DNA of 64,000 bases from Mesoterricola silvestris (GCF_030295405.1 NZ_AP027080.1:1054001-1118000); one strand, 5' to 3'. Shown: positions 54,099 through 63,241, counted from the first letter of the stretch. Numbers and translations are program-made. The notes: generated by a model not told the origin, from the sequence alone.

Positions 54099-55367
54099 TC
54101 AGCGCATGGCTTCCATGGGGCTGAGGCGCATGGCGCGGAAGGCCGGATACATGCCGAACACCAGGGAGAGGGCCAGCGCCACGGCCCAGGCCATGAGAAG
54201 GCCATACATATTCACCACCAGCCCGTAGGGGAAGTTGGCGGACAGGGCCTTGCACAGGGCCGCGCCTGCCAGTGTGCCCGTCAGGGCGCCGAGAGCCGCC
54301 AGCACGGCCGCTTCCAGCAGGAACTGCACGAAGATCTCCTGGTCCGAGGCCCCCAGGGCCTTGCGCAGGCCGATCTCGTAGCGGCGGTCCGAGAAGGAGA
54401 TGAGCATCACCGACAGCACCCCCACGCCCCCCACCAGGAGCACGGTGCCCGCCAGGCTCATGAGGACGATGGTCCAGCCCCGCATCTGCTGCATGAAGTT
54501 CTGCCAGGAGCGCGCGGCCTCGGCGTCCAGGTCCAGGATCTCCACGTCCTCGATGCCGTGGTGGGCCTGCTTGGCCCGGCCCAGCACCAGGGCGGTGACG
54601 TCCTTGGCGTCCCGCTTGGCCTTGAGCTTCACCCCCAGCTGGGCCAGCTTGTGGGTGGGGTCCAGGCGGTCCATGTAGGCTTCCAGGGGGATGAGCATGC
54701 CGTTGGCGTCCACCCAGGAGTCCTCGTTGAAGATCATGAGGGGGGCCAGCACGCCCACCACCCGGAAGGGGATGCCGTCCACCATGATGTCCTTGCCCAC
54801 GGGGTCCGCGCCCCCCAGGAACTTGGAGGCCAGGCTGGCGCCCAGCACCGCCACCGTGGAGCGGCGCTTCTGGTCGTCCTCCGTGAGGCCGCGGCCGGAG
54901 GCGATCTTGCGGTTCATGACGGGGATGTAGTCCGGCACGTTGCCGGAGACCATGATCCGCTCGTTGCCGCCGGCCACACGCACGCTTGTCTGTTTCACGG
55001 ACCGGGGCATGAAGGCCATCACCTTGTCGTAGGGGGCGGTGAGGCGCGGCACGTCCTCCATGCGCAGGCCCGGGCTCATGGCGAAGCGCTTCTGCTCGTC
55101 GGAGGTCTCGGGGGTCTTGGGGGCCATGACGAGGGTGCCGTCCCAGCTCATGCCGGAGAACCCGGTGCCGATCTTGTCCAGGATGCCGTCCAGCACCGAG
55201 GTCATCACCACCAGGGCGAAGACCCCGAGCATGAGGAGCGTGAGGGTGAGGATGGACCGCATCTTGTGGGCCCACAGCTCCGTGAGGCCGCTGACCACCA
55301 CCTCCCAGGCCAGGGCGGCCTGGTGCCCCAGTCCCCGGGCGGCCACGGGCGTCGTCGATTCACTCAT
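54099..55367 (-). CDS. ABC transporter permease, MacB-like (second)
   Basis: Inner-membrane permease of 422 residues with the MacB/FtsX pattern: one N-terminal helix (ILTLTLLMLGVFALVVM), a long periplasmic domain (about 65-285) and three C-terminal helices, ending in the family motif LSPMEAMR. DRRYEIGLRKALGASDQEIF is the usual FtsX coupling-helix segment. Its start overlaps the other permease gene by eight bases. It forms the end of the operon membrane fusion protein-ATPase-permease-permease. Substrate unknown. Confidence 0.88.
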   Translation of the reverse strand: MSESTTPVAARGLGHQAALAWEVVVSGLTELWAHKMRSILTLTLLMLGVFALVVMTSVLDGILDKIGTGFSGMSWDGTLVMAPKTPETSDEQKRFAMSPGLRMEDVPRLTAPYDKVMAFMPRSVKQTSVRVAGGNERIMVSGNVPDYIPVMNRKIASGRGLTEDDQKRRSTVAVLGASLASKFLGGADPVGKDIMVDGIPFRVVGVLAPLMIFNEDSWVDANGMLIPLEAYMDRLDPTHKLAQLGVKLKAKRDAKDVTALVLGRAKQAHHGIEDVEILDLDAEAARSWQNFMQQMRGWTIVLMSLAGTVLLVGGVGVLSVMLISFSDRRYEIGLRKALGASDQEIFVQFLLEAAVLAALGALTGTLAGAALCKALSANFPYGLVVNMYGLLMAWAVALALSLVFGMYPAFRAMRLSPMEAMR

Positions 55368-56610
55368 AGCGCAGCGCCTCCATGGGGGAGAGCCGGCTGG
55401 CCTTCCACGCCGGATACAGGGCGAAGGCGAAGCCGAAGACGGCCGCCAGCAGGAAGGCCCACACGAAGCTGGAGGCCCGCATGTAGAGGGGCACGCCCAG
55501 GCTCAGGGTGATGGACCAGGAGAAGAGGACGCCCGCCGTCAGGCCCAGGAAGGCGCCCAGGAGCGTCAGCAGCAGGGCCTCGGTCATGAAGCCCTTGAAG
55601 ACCTCCCGGCCCGAGGCGCCGATGGCCATCTTGACGCCCACCTCCCGCACGCGCTCCTTGAGGGAGGCCATCTGGATGTTCACGTTCACGATGCCCCCGC
55701 CCAGCAGGGCCAGGATGCCCGAAAGCAGGAAGATGATGTTGTACACGTCCCCCTGGCTGCGCCGCTTGGCCATGCGCGCGGCCACGTCGTCCAGGCGGAA
55801 GTCCTCCTGCTGGCGGTGGCTGGCCTTGAGGAAGGCGGTGAGGTTCTTGGCGAAGCCCTGGATGGCGTTGACCTCGGGCAGGCGGAACGTGACCCGGTCC
55901 GTGCGGCGGTACTGGTCGCCCTGCATGCGCTTCTGCACGAAGGAGGAGGGCAGGGCGATGATTCGGTTGCGCCACTGGAAGATGTTGCCCTGGCCCTCCC
56001 TGAAGCGGAACACGCGCTCCTGGAAGGTGCCGATGACGGTCACGGGGATGTCGCCGATGGTGAGGACCGATCCCAGCGCGTCGCCCGACGGGAAGAAGGT
56101 CTGGGCCGCCTCGGCGCCGAGGATGGCCACGGCCTCGCCCTGGTCCATGTCCGATGCGCTGAAGGAGCGGCCCGTGGCCACGGCGTAGCCTTCCATGGGG
56201 ATGAAGTCCGCGCCGATGCCCGTGAGCTGGCGGTCCTGGTCCGCGTAGGGCGACTTGGTGCGGGCCCGGGCATTCTTGCGCACGCTCACCCCGGCCACGG
56301 CCTTGGTGTCCAGGTCGGACCCCGCCTCCGCGTCGTCGTTGCGCAGGCCGCGGTTGGCGGTCTGGAGCGCCGTGGCCTGGCCGTCCTTGACGATGGCGTT
56401 GGGCTGGACGTTGAGCTTGTCCAGGCCCCCCAGCTTCACGAAGAGCCGGTCGCTCTGGGCCCGCTGGCTGTCGGAGATGGAGAAGCCCCCCAGCACCGAG
56501 GCCACGCCCAGGATCACGCCCAGGGCCTGGAGCACGGAGCGGCCCAGGTTCTCCCGGATCTCCACCCAGGATTCCAGGAGCCGTTCGCGGAAGGCGCCCG
56601 AGCCGCTCAT
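55360..56610 (-). CDS. ABC transporter permease, MacB-like (first)
   Basis: A 416-residue paralogue of the next gene: N-terminal helix ALGVILGVASVLGGFSI, a periplasmic MacB-type domain (about 60-290), three C-terminal helices and the end SPMEALRYE. The segment SLKERVREVGVKMAIGASGREVF is the coupling region. Two different permease genes instead of one suggest a heterodimeric transporter. The start overlaps the ATPase stop and the end overlaps the second permease. Confidence 0.88.
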   Translation of the reverse strand: MSGSGAFRERLLESWVEIRENLGRSVLQALGVILGVASVLGGFSISDSQRAQSDRLFVKLGGLDKLNVQPNAIVKDGQATALQTANRGLRNDDAEAGSDLDTKAVAGVSVRKNARARTKSPYADQDRQLTGIGADFIPMEGYAVATGRSFSASDMDQGEAVAILGAEAAQTFFPSGDALGSVLTIGDIPVTVIGTFQERVFRFREGQGNIFQWRNRIIALPSSFVQKRMQGDQYRRTDRVTFRLPEVNAIQGFAKNLTAFLKASHRQQEDFRLDDVAARMAKRRSQGDVYNIIFLLSGILALLGGGIVNVNIQMASLKERVREVGVKMAIGASGREVFKGFMTEALLLTLLGAFLGLTAGVLFSWSITLSLGVPLYMRASSFVWAFLLAAVFGFAFALYPAWKASRLSPMEALRYE

Positions 56611-57290
56611 TCCGGCGCGCCCGTGGCGATGAGGCCGTCGCGGATCTCCACCTTGCGCTGGGCCATGGCCGCGATGCCCAGGTCGTGGGTGACGAGGATG
56701 ACGGTGTTGCCCTGGCGGTTGAGCTCCTTGAAGAGTTCGAGGATCTCGGCGCCGGTGTGGGAATCCAGGGCCCCGGTGGGCTCGTCGGCCAGGAGGATGG
56801 TGGGGCGGTTGGCCAGGGACCTGGCGATGGACACGCGCTGCTTCTGGCCCCCGGAGAGCTCCCCGGGGAGCTTCAGGGCCTTGTCGGCGATGCCCACCCG
56901 GTCCAGCAGCTCCAGGGCCCGGGCCCGGCGCTCCTTGCGGCCCACGCCGGCGTAGAGCATGGGCAGCTCCACGTTGCGCACCACCGAGGCCTTGGGCAGA
57001 AGGTTGTAGGCCTGGAAAACGAAGCCGATCTTGGTGTTGCGGATGCGGGCCAGGTCCGAGCCCGAGAGGCCCTGGACGGGGTGGCCGTCCAGCTCGTAGC
57101 TTCCGGCGGTGGGGCGGTCCAGGCAGCCCAGGATGGCCATGAGGGTGGATTTCCCGGAACCGCTGGGGCCGATGAGGGCGATGAATTCGCCGGCTTCCAC
57201 CTCCAGGTCGATGCCGCGCAGGGCATGGACGGCGGTGCCGTTGGCGCCGAAGACCTTCTTGATCTCCCGCGTTTCGATGACGAGCGGCAT
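56607..57290 (-). CDS. ABC transporter ATP-binding protein, MacB/LolD type
   Basis: Cytoplasmic ATPase of 227 residues: Walker A LIGPSGSGKSTLMAILG near residue 39, Q-loop FVFQAYNLLPKASV near 91, signature LSGGQKQRVSIARSLA near 143, Walker B ILLADEPTGALDSHTG near 165 and the H-loop VTHDLG near 200. The short length and sequence are those of the LolD/MacB exporter branch. It lies 11 bp after the membrane fusion protein gene and overlaps the first permease. Confidence 0.93.
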   Translation of the reverse strand: MPLVIETREIKKVFGANGTAVHALRGIDLEVEAGEFIALIGPSGSGKSTLMAILGCLDRPTAGSYELDGHPVQGLSGSDLARIRNTKIGFVFQAYNLLPKASVVRNVELPMLYAGVGRKERRARALELLDRVGIADKALKLPGELSGGQKQRVSIARSLANRPTILLADEPTGALDSHTGAEILELFKELNRQGNTVILVTHDLGIAAMAQRKVEIRDGLIATGAPE

Positions 57291-57301
57291 GGCGGCTCCA
57301 G

Positions 57302-58516
57302 CTAGAAGTTGTCTTCGTCCTTTTCCACCTTCTTGCGGGTGGGGTCCTCGAGGCAGACCTGCTCGTCCTTGTTCAGCCCGGAGAGGATCTCCACCCGCTC
57401 CAGGGTGGCGATGCCGGCCTTCACGGGGACCACGTCGAAGTAGTCGCGCCAGTGGTCCGAGAGCCACACGAACTTGGAGCGTCCGGAGAGCCCTTCCTTG
57501 GCGGCGGCCATCTTCTCGGGGGCGAGGTTCGGCTTCAGGCGGAAGACGACGGTCTGGCCATCGCGGCGCTGCAGGGCCTCCAGGGGCACGCTCACGGCCT
57601 TGTCGCGCTTCTCGCCCAGGATCTCCACATTGGCGCTCATGCCGGTGCGGTAGGCCTCGCTCAGCTCGTCCAGCTTGACCTCGACCTTGAAGACCTTGAT
57701 CTTGTCCACGAGTTCGGCGGCGGGGGACACGAAGCGCACCCGGCCGTTGAAGGTCCGCTGGGGGAAGGCGTCCAGGGTGATGCGCACGGGCTGGCCCACC
57801 TGGACCTTGGCCACGTCCACCTCGTTGACGTTGACCTTGATGATCAGGGACTTGAGGTCGGCGACGGTGTAGACGACGGTTCCGGAATTGAAGCTGTTCA
57901 CGCCCGACATGATGGTGTCGCCCAGTTCCACGCCCTTCTTGATGATCATGCCGCTCATGGGACTGATGACCTTGGCGTGCTGGGTGGAGGCGTTGCCGGC
58001 GATGGGGATGCCCCGGTCCTCCACGATCTGGTACCGGGTCTGGGCGGACTTGAGGGTCTCCTGGGCCATGTCCCGGACGGTGCGGGAGGCCCGGAAGGAC
58101 TGCTCGGACACGAGGCCGTCCTTGTAGAGGGCCTCCTGCTGCTTGAAGTCCTTGTCGGCGTTCAGGAAGGACACCTTGGCTGTGGAGACGCTGCCCTGCA
58201 CGTCCGAGAGGGTCTGGGCCTGGTTCACGTCGGGCTCCACCTCGGCCAGCACCTCGCCGGCGGTGACCATGTCGCCTTCGCGCACCTTGTAGGAGAGGAC
58301 CCGGCCGGAAACCGTGGACTTGATGTCCACCTTCACGAAGGGATCCACCACGCCCACTTCCCGGACGCTCACCTGGAGGTCCTCGGCCTGCACCTTGCCC
58401 AGCCGGAAGGGGGTTTCCTGGTTCCCCTTGGGCTTGTGGGTGCTCTTGGCCGCCACGAGCAAGCCGCCCGCGACCACGAAGCCCGCGACGCCGACGATCC
58501 ACCAGAGCTTTCTCAT
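57302..58516 (-). CDS. MacA-like periplasmic membrane fusion protein
   Basis: HlyD/MacA family adaptor of 404 residues with an N-terminal membrane anchor (WWIVGVAGFVVAGGLLVA). The barrel-sandwich halves are GRVLSYKVREGDMVTAGEVL near 80 and MSGMIIKKGVELGD near 190, with a helical hairpin between them, and a beta-barrel part VNEVDVAKVQVGQPVRITLD follows. ATG 58516 has GGAGAGG upstream. It should link the ABC exporter to an outer-membrane channel, but no TolC-like gene is present in the window. Confidence 0.9.
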   Translation of the reverse strand: MRKLWWIVGVAGFVVAGGLLVAAKSTHKPKGNQETPFRLGKVQAEDLQVSVREVGVVDPFVKVDIKSTVSGRVLSYKVREGDMVTAGEVLAEVEPDVNQAQTLSDVQGSVSTAKVSFLNADKDFKQQEALYKDGLVSEQSFRASRTVRDMAQETLKSAQTRYQIVEDRGIPIAGNASTQHAKVISPMSGMIIKKGVELGDTIMSGVNSFNSGTVVYTVADLKSLIIKVNVNEVDVAKVQVGQPVRITLDAFPQRTFNGRVRFVSPAAELVDKIKVFKVEVKLDELSEAYRTGMSANVEILGEKRDKAVSVPLEALQRRDGQTVVFRLKPNLAPEKMAAAKEGLSGRSKFVWLSDHWRDYFDVVPVKAGIATLERVEILSGLNKDEQVCLEDPTRKKVEKDEDNF

Positions 58517-58764
58517 GACCTCTCCCACGTATCCATGAACTTGGAACTGTTTGAACTACGGGCCAAGTCTGCCCCCGTTTAGGGGGCAGGGAACCGTCCA
58601 TTCGGCAGCCACGGGGGGGGAATCGGCCAACGGGCCCGAATTGCCGGGGAATGGCCCGTGGGGGCTGGGGTGTCGGCAAACCCAAGTGAAGGCCGCCAGA
58701 AAAACCTTTAACAATTTAGAAAACGGCTTGTCCTGGGCGGATCGGAAGGCCCATCGAAAAACTC

Positions 58765-58948
58765 AAACGCTGGGACGCTGGGGACTCGCTGGGGCGCTGG
58801 GAAAAGAAGGTGCGTTTCTCCGGTCTCGAGGGCGGCCTGCTTTTGAACGTTCGCGCCTGGCCCCTCAAGGATGGCGGGACCCGCCGGGTCGTTCACACCC
58901 GGCCTTGAACCCCCAGCGCCCCAGCGAGATCTCTGCGCCCCAGCGTTT
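58765..58948. repeat. Inverted repeat with 37-bp arms in the macA-ackA gap
   Basis: 58765-58801 begins AAACGCTGGG and ends CTCGCTGGGGCGCTGGG; 58912-58948 is its near-exact reverse complement, with about five mismatches and a 110-base loop. The arms themselves are built of repeated GCTGGG units. The rest of the 556-bp gap between 58517 and 59072 shows no gene; TGTCGGCAAACCCA at about 58671 recalls the start of repeats A and B. Confidence 0.75.
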
Positions 58949-59072
58949 CATCTTTTCGCCTGGATTCTCCGGCGCACCAGGTTCGTACGTTGCCAGGACA
59001 CCCACCTTCCAGGCACCCTACCCCGGGAGGATCGGGTATAAGCCATCCTTGTCCACAGATTCCGAACAGGCC

Positions 59073-60260
59073 CTAATTGTTGGAGGTCAGACGCTTGGCT
59101 TCCCGGGCGATCATCAGTTCTTCATTGGTCGGCACCACCACCACCGCCACCTTGGAATCGGGGGTGGAAATGAAGCGATCGGCCTTGCTGCGGGTGCCGT
59201 TGATCTCCTCATTGATGGCGACGCCCAGGAAGCCCAGGCGGTCGCAGATCCAGCTGCGCAGGCCCGGGGAGTTCTCGCCGATGCCGGCGGTGAAGCAGAT
59301 GGCGTCCACGCCGTTCATGGCCGCGGCGTAGCTGCCCACGTACTTCAGGACGCCGTAGCAGAGCACGTCGTGGGCGAGCTTGGCGCGCTTGTTCTTGTCC
59401 ATGGCCTCCTCCACCTCGCGGCAGTCGGAGGACACGCCGGAGATGCCCAGCAGGCCGGATTTCTTGTTGAGCAGGGCGGAGAGGGCGGGGCCGTCCAGCT
59501 TCTCCTGCTCCATGAGGGTGGTGAGGACCCCCGGATCCAGGTTGCCGCTGCGGGTGCCCATGACGACGCCTTCCAGGGGCGTGAGGCCCATGGAGGTGTC
59601 CACGCTGTGCCCGTTGTGCACGGCCGTGATGCTGGAGCCGTTGCCCAGGTGGCAGGTGATGATCTTGGAGGCCTCCAGGGGCTTGCCGATGAGGGCGGCG
59701 GTGCGTTCGGCCACGTAGCGGTGGCTGGTGCCGTGGAAGCCGTAGCGGCGGAGCCCCAGGCGCTGGCAGAGCTCGTAGGGGAGGCCGTAGGTGTAGGCGT
59801 ACTCGGGCATGCTGTGGTGGAAGGCGGTGTCGAACACCGCCACCTGGGGCACGCCGGGGAAGAGCTCCTGGGCGGTGCGGATGCCCGAGGCCGAGGCCGG
59901 GTTGTGCAGGGGGGCGTAGAAGGCCAGCTCCTCGATCTCCTTGAGCACCGCGGGGGTGATCACCTCCGAATCCCCGAAGTTGGGACCCCCGTGGGCCACG
60001 CGGTGCCCCACGGCGTCCACGTCCTGGTCCTCGCCCAGCACGGTGTGCTTGAGCTGCTCCATGATGGCGGCCAGGGCCTTCTTGTGGTTGGCCATGTCCA
60101 GTTCCAGGCGCCCCTTCTCGCCCTGGATGGTCCAGCGGATGAAGCCCTCGGAGATGCCGATGCGCTCGGCGATGCCCTCCGCCAGGGTCTTCTCTTCCTC
60201 CATATCGACCAGGTTGAACTTCAGGGAGGACGAGCCGGCATTCAGGACCAGGATCAACAC
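59073..60260 (-). CDS. ackA: Acetate kinase
   Basis: Cytoplasmic kinase of 395 residues that interconverts acetyl phosphate and ADP with acetate and ATP. It has LVLNAGSSSLKFNLVD at the start, HRVAHGG near 87, the catalytic FDTAFHHSMPE near 143, the GFHGTSHRYV nucleotide-site block near 173, ITCHLGNGSSITAVHNG near 200 and the late FTAGIGENSP near 320. The start is a GTG at 60260 with AGGAG six bases upstream. No phosphotransacetylase gene is adjacent. Confidence 0.95.
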   Translation of the reverse strand: MLILVLNAGSSSLKFNLVDMEEEKTLAEGIAERIGISEGFIRWTIQGEKGRLELDMANHKKALAAIMEQLKHTVLGEDQDVDAVGHRVAHGGPNFGDSEVITPAVLKEIEELAFYAPLHNPASASGIRTAQELFPGVPQVAVFDTAFHHSMPEYAYTYGLPYELCQRLGLRRYGFHGTSHRYVAERTAALIGKPLEASKIITCHLGNGSSITAVHNGHSVDTSMGLTPLEGVVMGTRSGNLDPGVLTTLMEQEKLDGPALSALLNKKSGLLGISGVSSDCREVEEAMDKNKRAKLAHDVLCYGVLKYVGSYAAAMNGVDAICFTAGIGENSPGLRSWICDRLGFLGVAINEEINGTRSKADRFISTPDSKVAVVVVPTNEELMIAREAKRLTSNN

Positions 60261-60348
60261 AAGACACTCCTATCGTTAATTCGATTCTCCTAAGTCTAAA
60301 CCGAATAGGGGCCCGAACCCCACCCGGCCGGCCCACTTTTGAGCAAGA

Positions 60349-61212
60349 TCACCCGCCCGCTCGGCACAGGTCCACCAGGGGGCACGCCGCGCATCCCGGG
60401 AGGCGCCTCACCCCGGGGCAGTCCCCCAGGATCCCCAGGTGGGCGATGGGGAAGTCGTAGCGCAGGGGGTCCTCCGGGCACATGGCCTTGAGGGCCTCGG
60501 TGATCTCCCGGGCCAGCTTCCCGTCGGGGGTCCTGCGCCCCGCCAGGCCGATGAACCCCGAGATGCGCGCCACGTGGGTGTCCAGGGGCATGACCAGGTC
60601 CCCGCGGGGGTAGTCCCGCCAGAGGCCCAGGTCGGGCCATTCGTCCCGCACCATCCACCTGAGGAACATGCGCCAGCGCTTGCAGGCGGCGCCCTGGAGG
60701 GGGTCCGGCAGATTGAATCTCAGTCCGGGGGTCTCCGGCAGCTCCCGGCGCAGGCGCAGCACCAGGGCCGAAAGCCGCTGGTCGGCGGTGGCGCCGTCCC
60801 CGGGGACCAGGTGGGGCTCCAGGCCCCGGCCCCCGGATTCCCGGTCCAGGCGCACCCAGGCGAGGATCCACTGGGCCAGGTCCTCCCCCGTGTGGAAGCG
60901 CCAGGCCCAGCCCCCCAGGGCGGCCCGGAGCCTGTCCAGGGCCCCGGGCTCCGCGGCCCAGGCCGCGGGATGGTCCCCCAGGGGCGCCAGGGCGGCCTCG
61001 ATGGCGGTGAGCATGGGCGCCACCCGGCCGTAGGCCAGGTGCGCGGCCACGAAGGCCGCCAGTTCCCGGTCCGCGGCGCCCGGGTACCGGCGGGGGATCA
61101 GCAGGGGGTCCAGGGCCAGGGAGGCCTGGCCCACGTACCGGTCGTGGAGTTCGTCCAGCCGGGTGCGGAGCCGGTGATCGCGTTTCTTTCTGGGGCCGGG
61201 CGAAGGGGTCAA
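60349..61212 (-). CDS. TIGR02757/DUF2400 family protein with C-terminal Fe-S-type cysteines
   Basis: A 287-residue protein of the TIGR02757 type: LHDRYVGQASLALDPLLIPR, ELAAFVAAHLAYGRVAPML near 50, RWRMFLRWMVR near 182 and VMPLDTHVARISGF near 212. The end has four cysteines (C-x8-C-x2-C-x5-C) in GDCPGVRRLPGCAACPLVDL. LDTHV followed by a cysteine cluster recalls HhH-GPD DNA glycosylases such as Nth and MutY, so a DNA-repair-like fold is possible; function is unproven. The likely start is TTG 61212, overlapping the upstream stop as TTGA; no ATG or GTG keeps the conserved N-terminus. Confidence 0.75.
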   Translation of the reverse strand: MTPSPGPRKKRDHRLRTRLDELHDRYVGQASLALDPLLIPRRYPGAADRELAAFVAAHLAYGRVAPMLTAIEAALAPLGDHPAAWAAEPGALDRLRAALGGWAWRFHTGEDLAQWILAWVRLDRESGGRGLEPHLVPGDGATADQRLSALVLRLRRELPETPGLRFNLPDPLQGAACKRWRMFLRWMVRDEWPDLGLWRDYPRGDLVMPLDTHVARISGFIGLAGRRTPDGKLAREITEALKAMCPEDPLRYDFPIAHLGILGDCPGVRRLPGCAACPLVDLCRAGG

Positions 61213-61811
61213 GGTCGGGGAACCTGCAGCGACAGGATTCCATCTTGGCAGGTCGGGGTCACGCCCAGGGCCTGTCCCGCGGTCTTGGCCCACCGGCTCG
61301 TGATGTCGCCCGGGTGATCGTCGGCCAGAAAGACCAGGCCTTCCGGAAGGAGGCTGACGGGATCCATGCGGATGGACCAGCCGGAGGGTTCGGACGCGCA
61401 CCGCAGGTTCAGGACGTGCCCCTGGGCGTAGGGCAGGGCCTGGCGCACGGCGGAGCGCACGTAGGAACGCAGGAGGGCGCCGGGCCACCGGTCGGGACCG
61501 CCCCGGTCCTCGAAGGTGAGCACGAACTCGCACTTGAACAGGAGGCCCATGGCCTTGAGTTCGTCCAGCACCTGGGCGCGCCAGTCCGGGCCCTCCTGGA
61601 GCCCGGCTTCGGGCAGGGTGCCCATGGCCAGGTGGCGGGCCCGCACCAGCGTGGCCATGCCCTCCTCCACCACGGCGTCCAGGCGGTCCTTGTCCCGGGT
61701 GCCCAGGGGCCGGGCGGGATCCGCCAGTTCCAGAACCCCCTGGATGCCGGCGAGGACGTTGGCCATGTCATGAAGGGCGGCCCGGATGAGAAGTTCCGCT
61801 TGTTTTTCCAT
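61209..61811 (-). CDS. Histidine phosphotransferase-like protein (DHp plus vestigial ATPase fold)
   Basis: A 200-residue soluble protein. LIRAALHDMANVLAGIQGVL near residues 8-27 looks like the H-box of a histidine-kinase dimerisation domain, with a second helix (DRLDAVVEEGMATLVRARHL). The C-terminal part resembles a HATPase fold (LRSYVRSAVRQALPYAQGH) but lacks clear N, G1 and G2 boxes. This is the architecture of ChpT-type phosphotransferases or degenerate kinases. ATG 61811 was chosen; a TTG two codons upstream is unneeded. It is coupled to the TIGR02757 gene. Confidence 0.6.
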   Translation of the reverse strand: MEKQAELLIRAALHDMANVLAGIQGVLELADPARPLGTRDKDRLDAVVEEGMATLVRARHLAMGTLPEAGLQEGPDWRAQVLDELKAMGLLFKCEFVLTFEDRGGPDRWPGALLRSYVRSAVRQALPYAQGHVLNLRCASEPSGWSIRMDPVSLLPEGLVFLADDHPGDITSRWAKTAGQALGVTPTCQDGILSLQVPRP

Positions 61812-61885
61812 GTTCAAACTTTCTGGGCAACGGGGCAGACTGCGATTAAACTTCTGGGATAGTAACCTGGAAAGGCTCGAACCCG

Positions 61886-62749
61886 ATGCACTCCGACACC
61901 AAGAAGTTGGGAGAACTCCTCGTTGACGCCGGCCTCATGACGCCGGCCCAACTGCTGGAGGCCCTGCGCTACCAGAAGGCCGCGGGGGGGCGCATGGGCA
62001 GCAACCTGGTGGCCATGGGCATCATCAGCGACGATTCCCTGATGGATTTCCTGGCCCAGCAGACGGGGGTGCCCCGCCTGGACGTGAAGCACCTGGACGT
62101 GCTCCCCTCGGTGCTGGAGCGCATTCCGCGCCGTCTGGCCGAGCAGATGACGATCCTCCCCGTGGCCTTCAAGGAGCCCAAGTCCCTGGTGCTGGCCATG
62201 GCCGATCCGTCGGACCTGAACGCGGTGGACAGCGCGCGGTTCGCCTCGGGGCTCACCATCGAGCCCATGGTGGCCTCCCATTCCGCCCTGCGCCTGGCCA
62301 TCGCGGACCAGTACCGCAAGCTGGAATCCGGCACCCTGGGCGTGACCATCGACGTGAACCGGACCCCCGTGGACGAGAGCCTGCCGGTGAATTTCGAGCT
62401 GCCCTCCTCCGTCCCGACCCTCAAGCTGCCCGCCCCCGCCTTCCCCCGGGACCCCTTCTTCGACGGCCTCCCCTTCAAGGCCGACCCTCCCCCGGCCGGC
62501 CCCTTCGAGTTCTTCGTGGATCCGGAGGCCGCCCCATCCCCCGACCCCCACCAGATCATCCACGCCCGCTCCGCCATGGGCGAACAGATCCAGCCCATCG
62601 ACCGCATCCCCTCCCGGGCCCTCCTCCTGGGCCTCATCCGCCTCCTCCAGCGCCGGGGCATCCTGGGCACCGACGAACTCCAGCGCTACATCGCCAACCT
62701 CGTAGAAGCCGGCGAACTCCCCGGGGGGAGTACCAGTCAGCAGCTCTAA
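61886..62749 (+). CDS. MshEN (GspE N-terminal-like) domain protein
   Basis: A 287-residue protein. Residues 1-145 match the MshEN/T2SSE N-terminal fold: KLGELLVDAGLMTPAQLLEA, VAMGIISDDSLMDFLAQQTG, LPVAFKEPKSLVLAMADPSD. The fold often binds cyclic di-GMP in type II secretion and MshE ATPases, but no ATPase domain follows. Instead there is a proline-rich linker (about 165-220) and a helical C-terminus (PSRALLLGLIRLLQRRGILG). A GGDEF protein occurs elsewhere in the window. It probably acts as a small adaptor or receptor. Confidence 0.7.
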   Translation: MHSDTKKLGELLVDAGLMTPAQLLEALRYQKAAGGRMGSNLVAMGIISDDSLMDFLAQQTGVPRLDVKHLDVLPSVLERIPRRLAEQMTILPVAFKEPKSLVLAMADPSDLNAVDSARFASGLTIEPMVASHSALRLAIADQYRKLESGTLGVTIDVNRTPVDESLPVNFELPSSVPTLKLPAPAFPRDPFFDGLPFKADPPPAGPFEFFVDPEAAPSPDPHQIIHARSAMGEQIQPIDRIPSRALLLGLIRLLQRRGILGTDELQRYIANLVEAGELPGGSTSQQL

Positions 62750-62760
62750 TTAATCGCCCT

Positions 62761-63229
62761 TGTCCCGGACCGGCGCCAGGGATTCGCTGACGCAGGCAAG
62801 CTGCGTCAGCGGAAAGCCCACGGCATGGGGGGGATCGGGAGTGTTGGCACACTCCGGCTTCGATGGACGCTGGGGTCTGGGGCGGTTAGCTGGGCTCCCC
62901 TCCAGGGCCTATGCCCCAGCGGCCCGCTTCAAGTTAAAGGGATGGGAGCGGCTTCGCGCCGACGTTGATCTGTTTGCATCGTCCGCAAGCTCCCTATCCA
63001 TGTGGCTCTCACGGTAGGCGTTCAGCGTCGGCGCGACCCGGTGACCTTTTCGGGGAACTTGAAGCGTGTCGCAGGGCCATAGGCCCACCCGGGGAGCCCC
63101 CATCTTCCAACGGGCGGCAAGCCCCATCGAAGCCGGAGCGTGGCAACACTCCCGCTCAACCCCGCGCCGTGAGCCCTGCGCTGACGCAGCTTGCCTGCGT
63201 CAGCGAATCCCTGGCGCAGGTCCGGGACA
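62761..63229. repeat. 469-bp long inverted repeat with 204-bp arms
   Basis: 62761-62964 and 63026-63229 are reverse complements of each other with scattered mismatches. Outer ends are TGTCCCGGACC...; near-identical stretches include GCCAGGGATTCGCTGACGCA with GGCAAGCTGCGTCAGCG, CTCCGGCTTCGATGG, GGGCCTAT, GCTTCAAGTT and CGCGCCGACG. The loop is 61 bases. Each arm also contains its own small palindrome CGCTGACGCA-N7-TGCGTCAGCG. No protein frame looks real. The gap lies between the MshEN gene and the feo genes. Confidence 0.85.
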
Positions 63230-63241
63230 CGTACCATCCAC

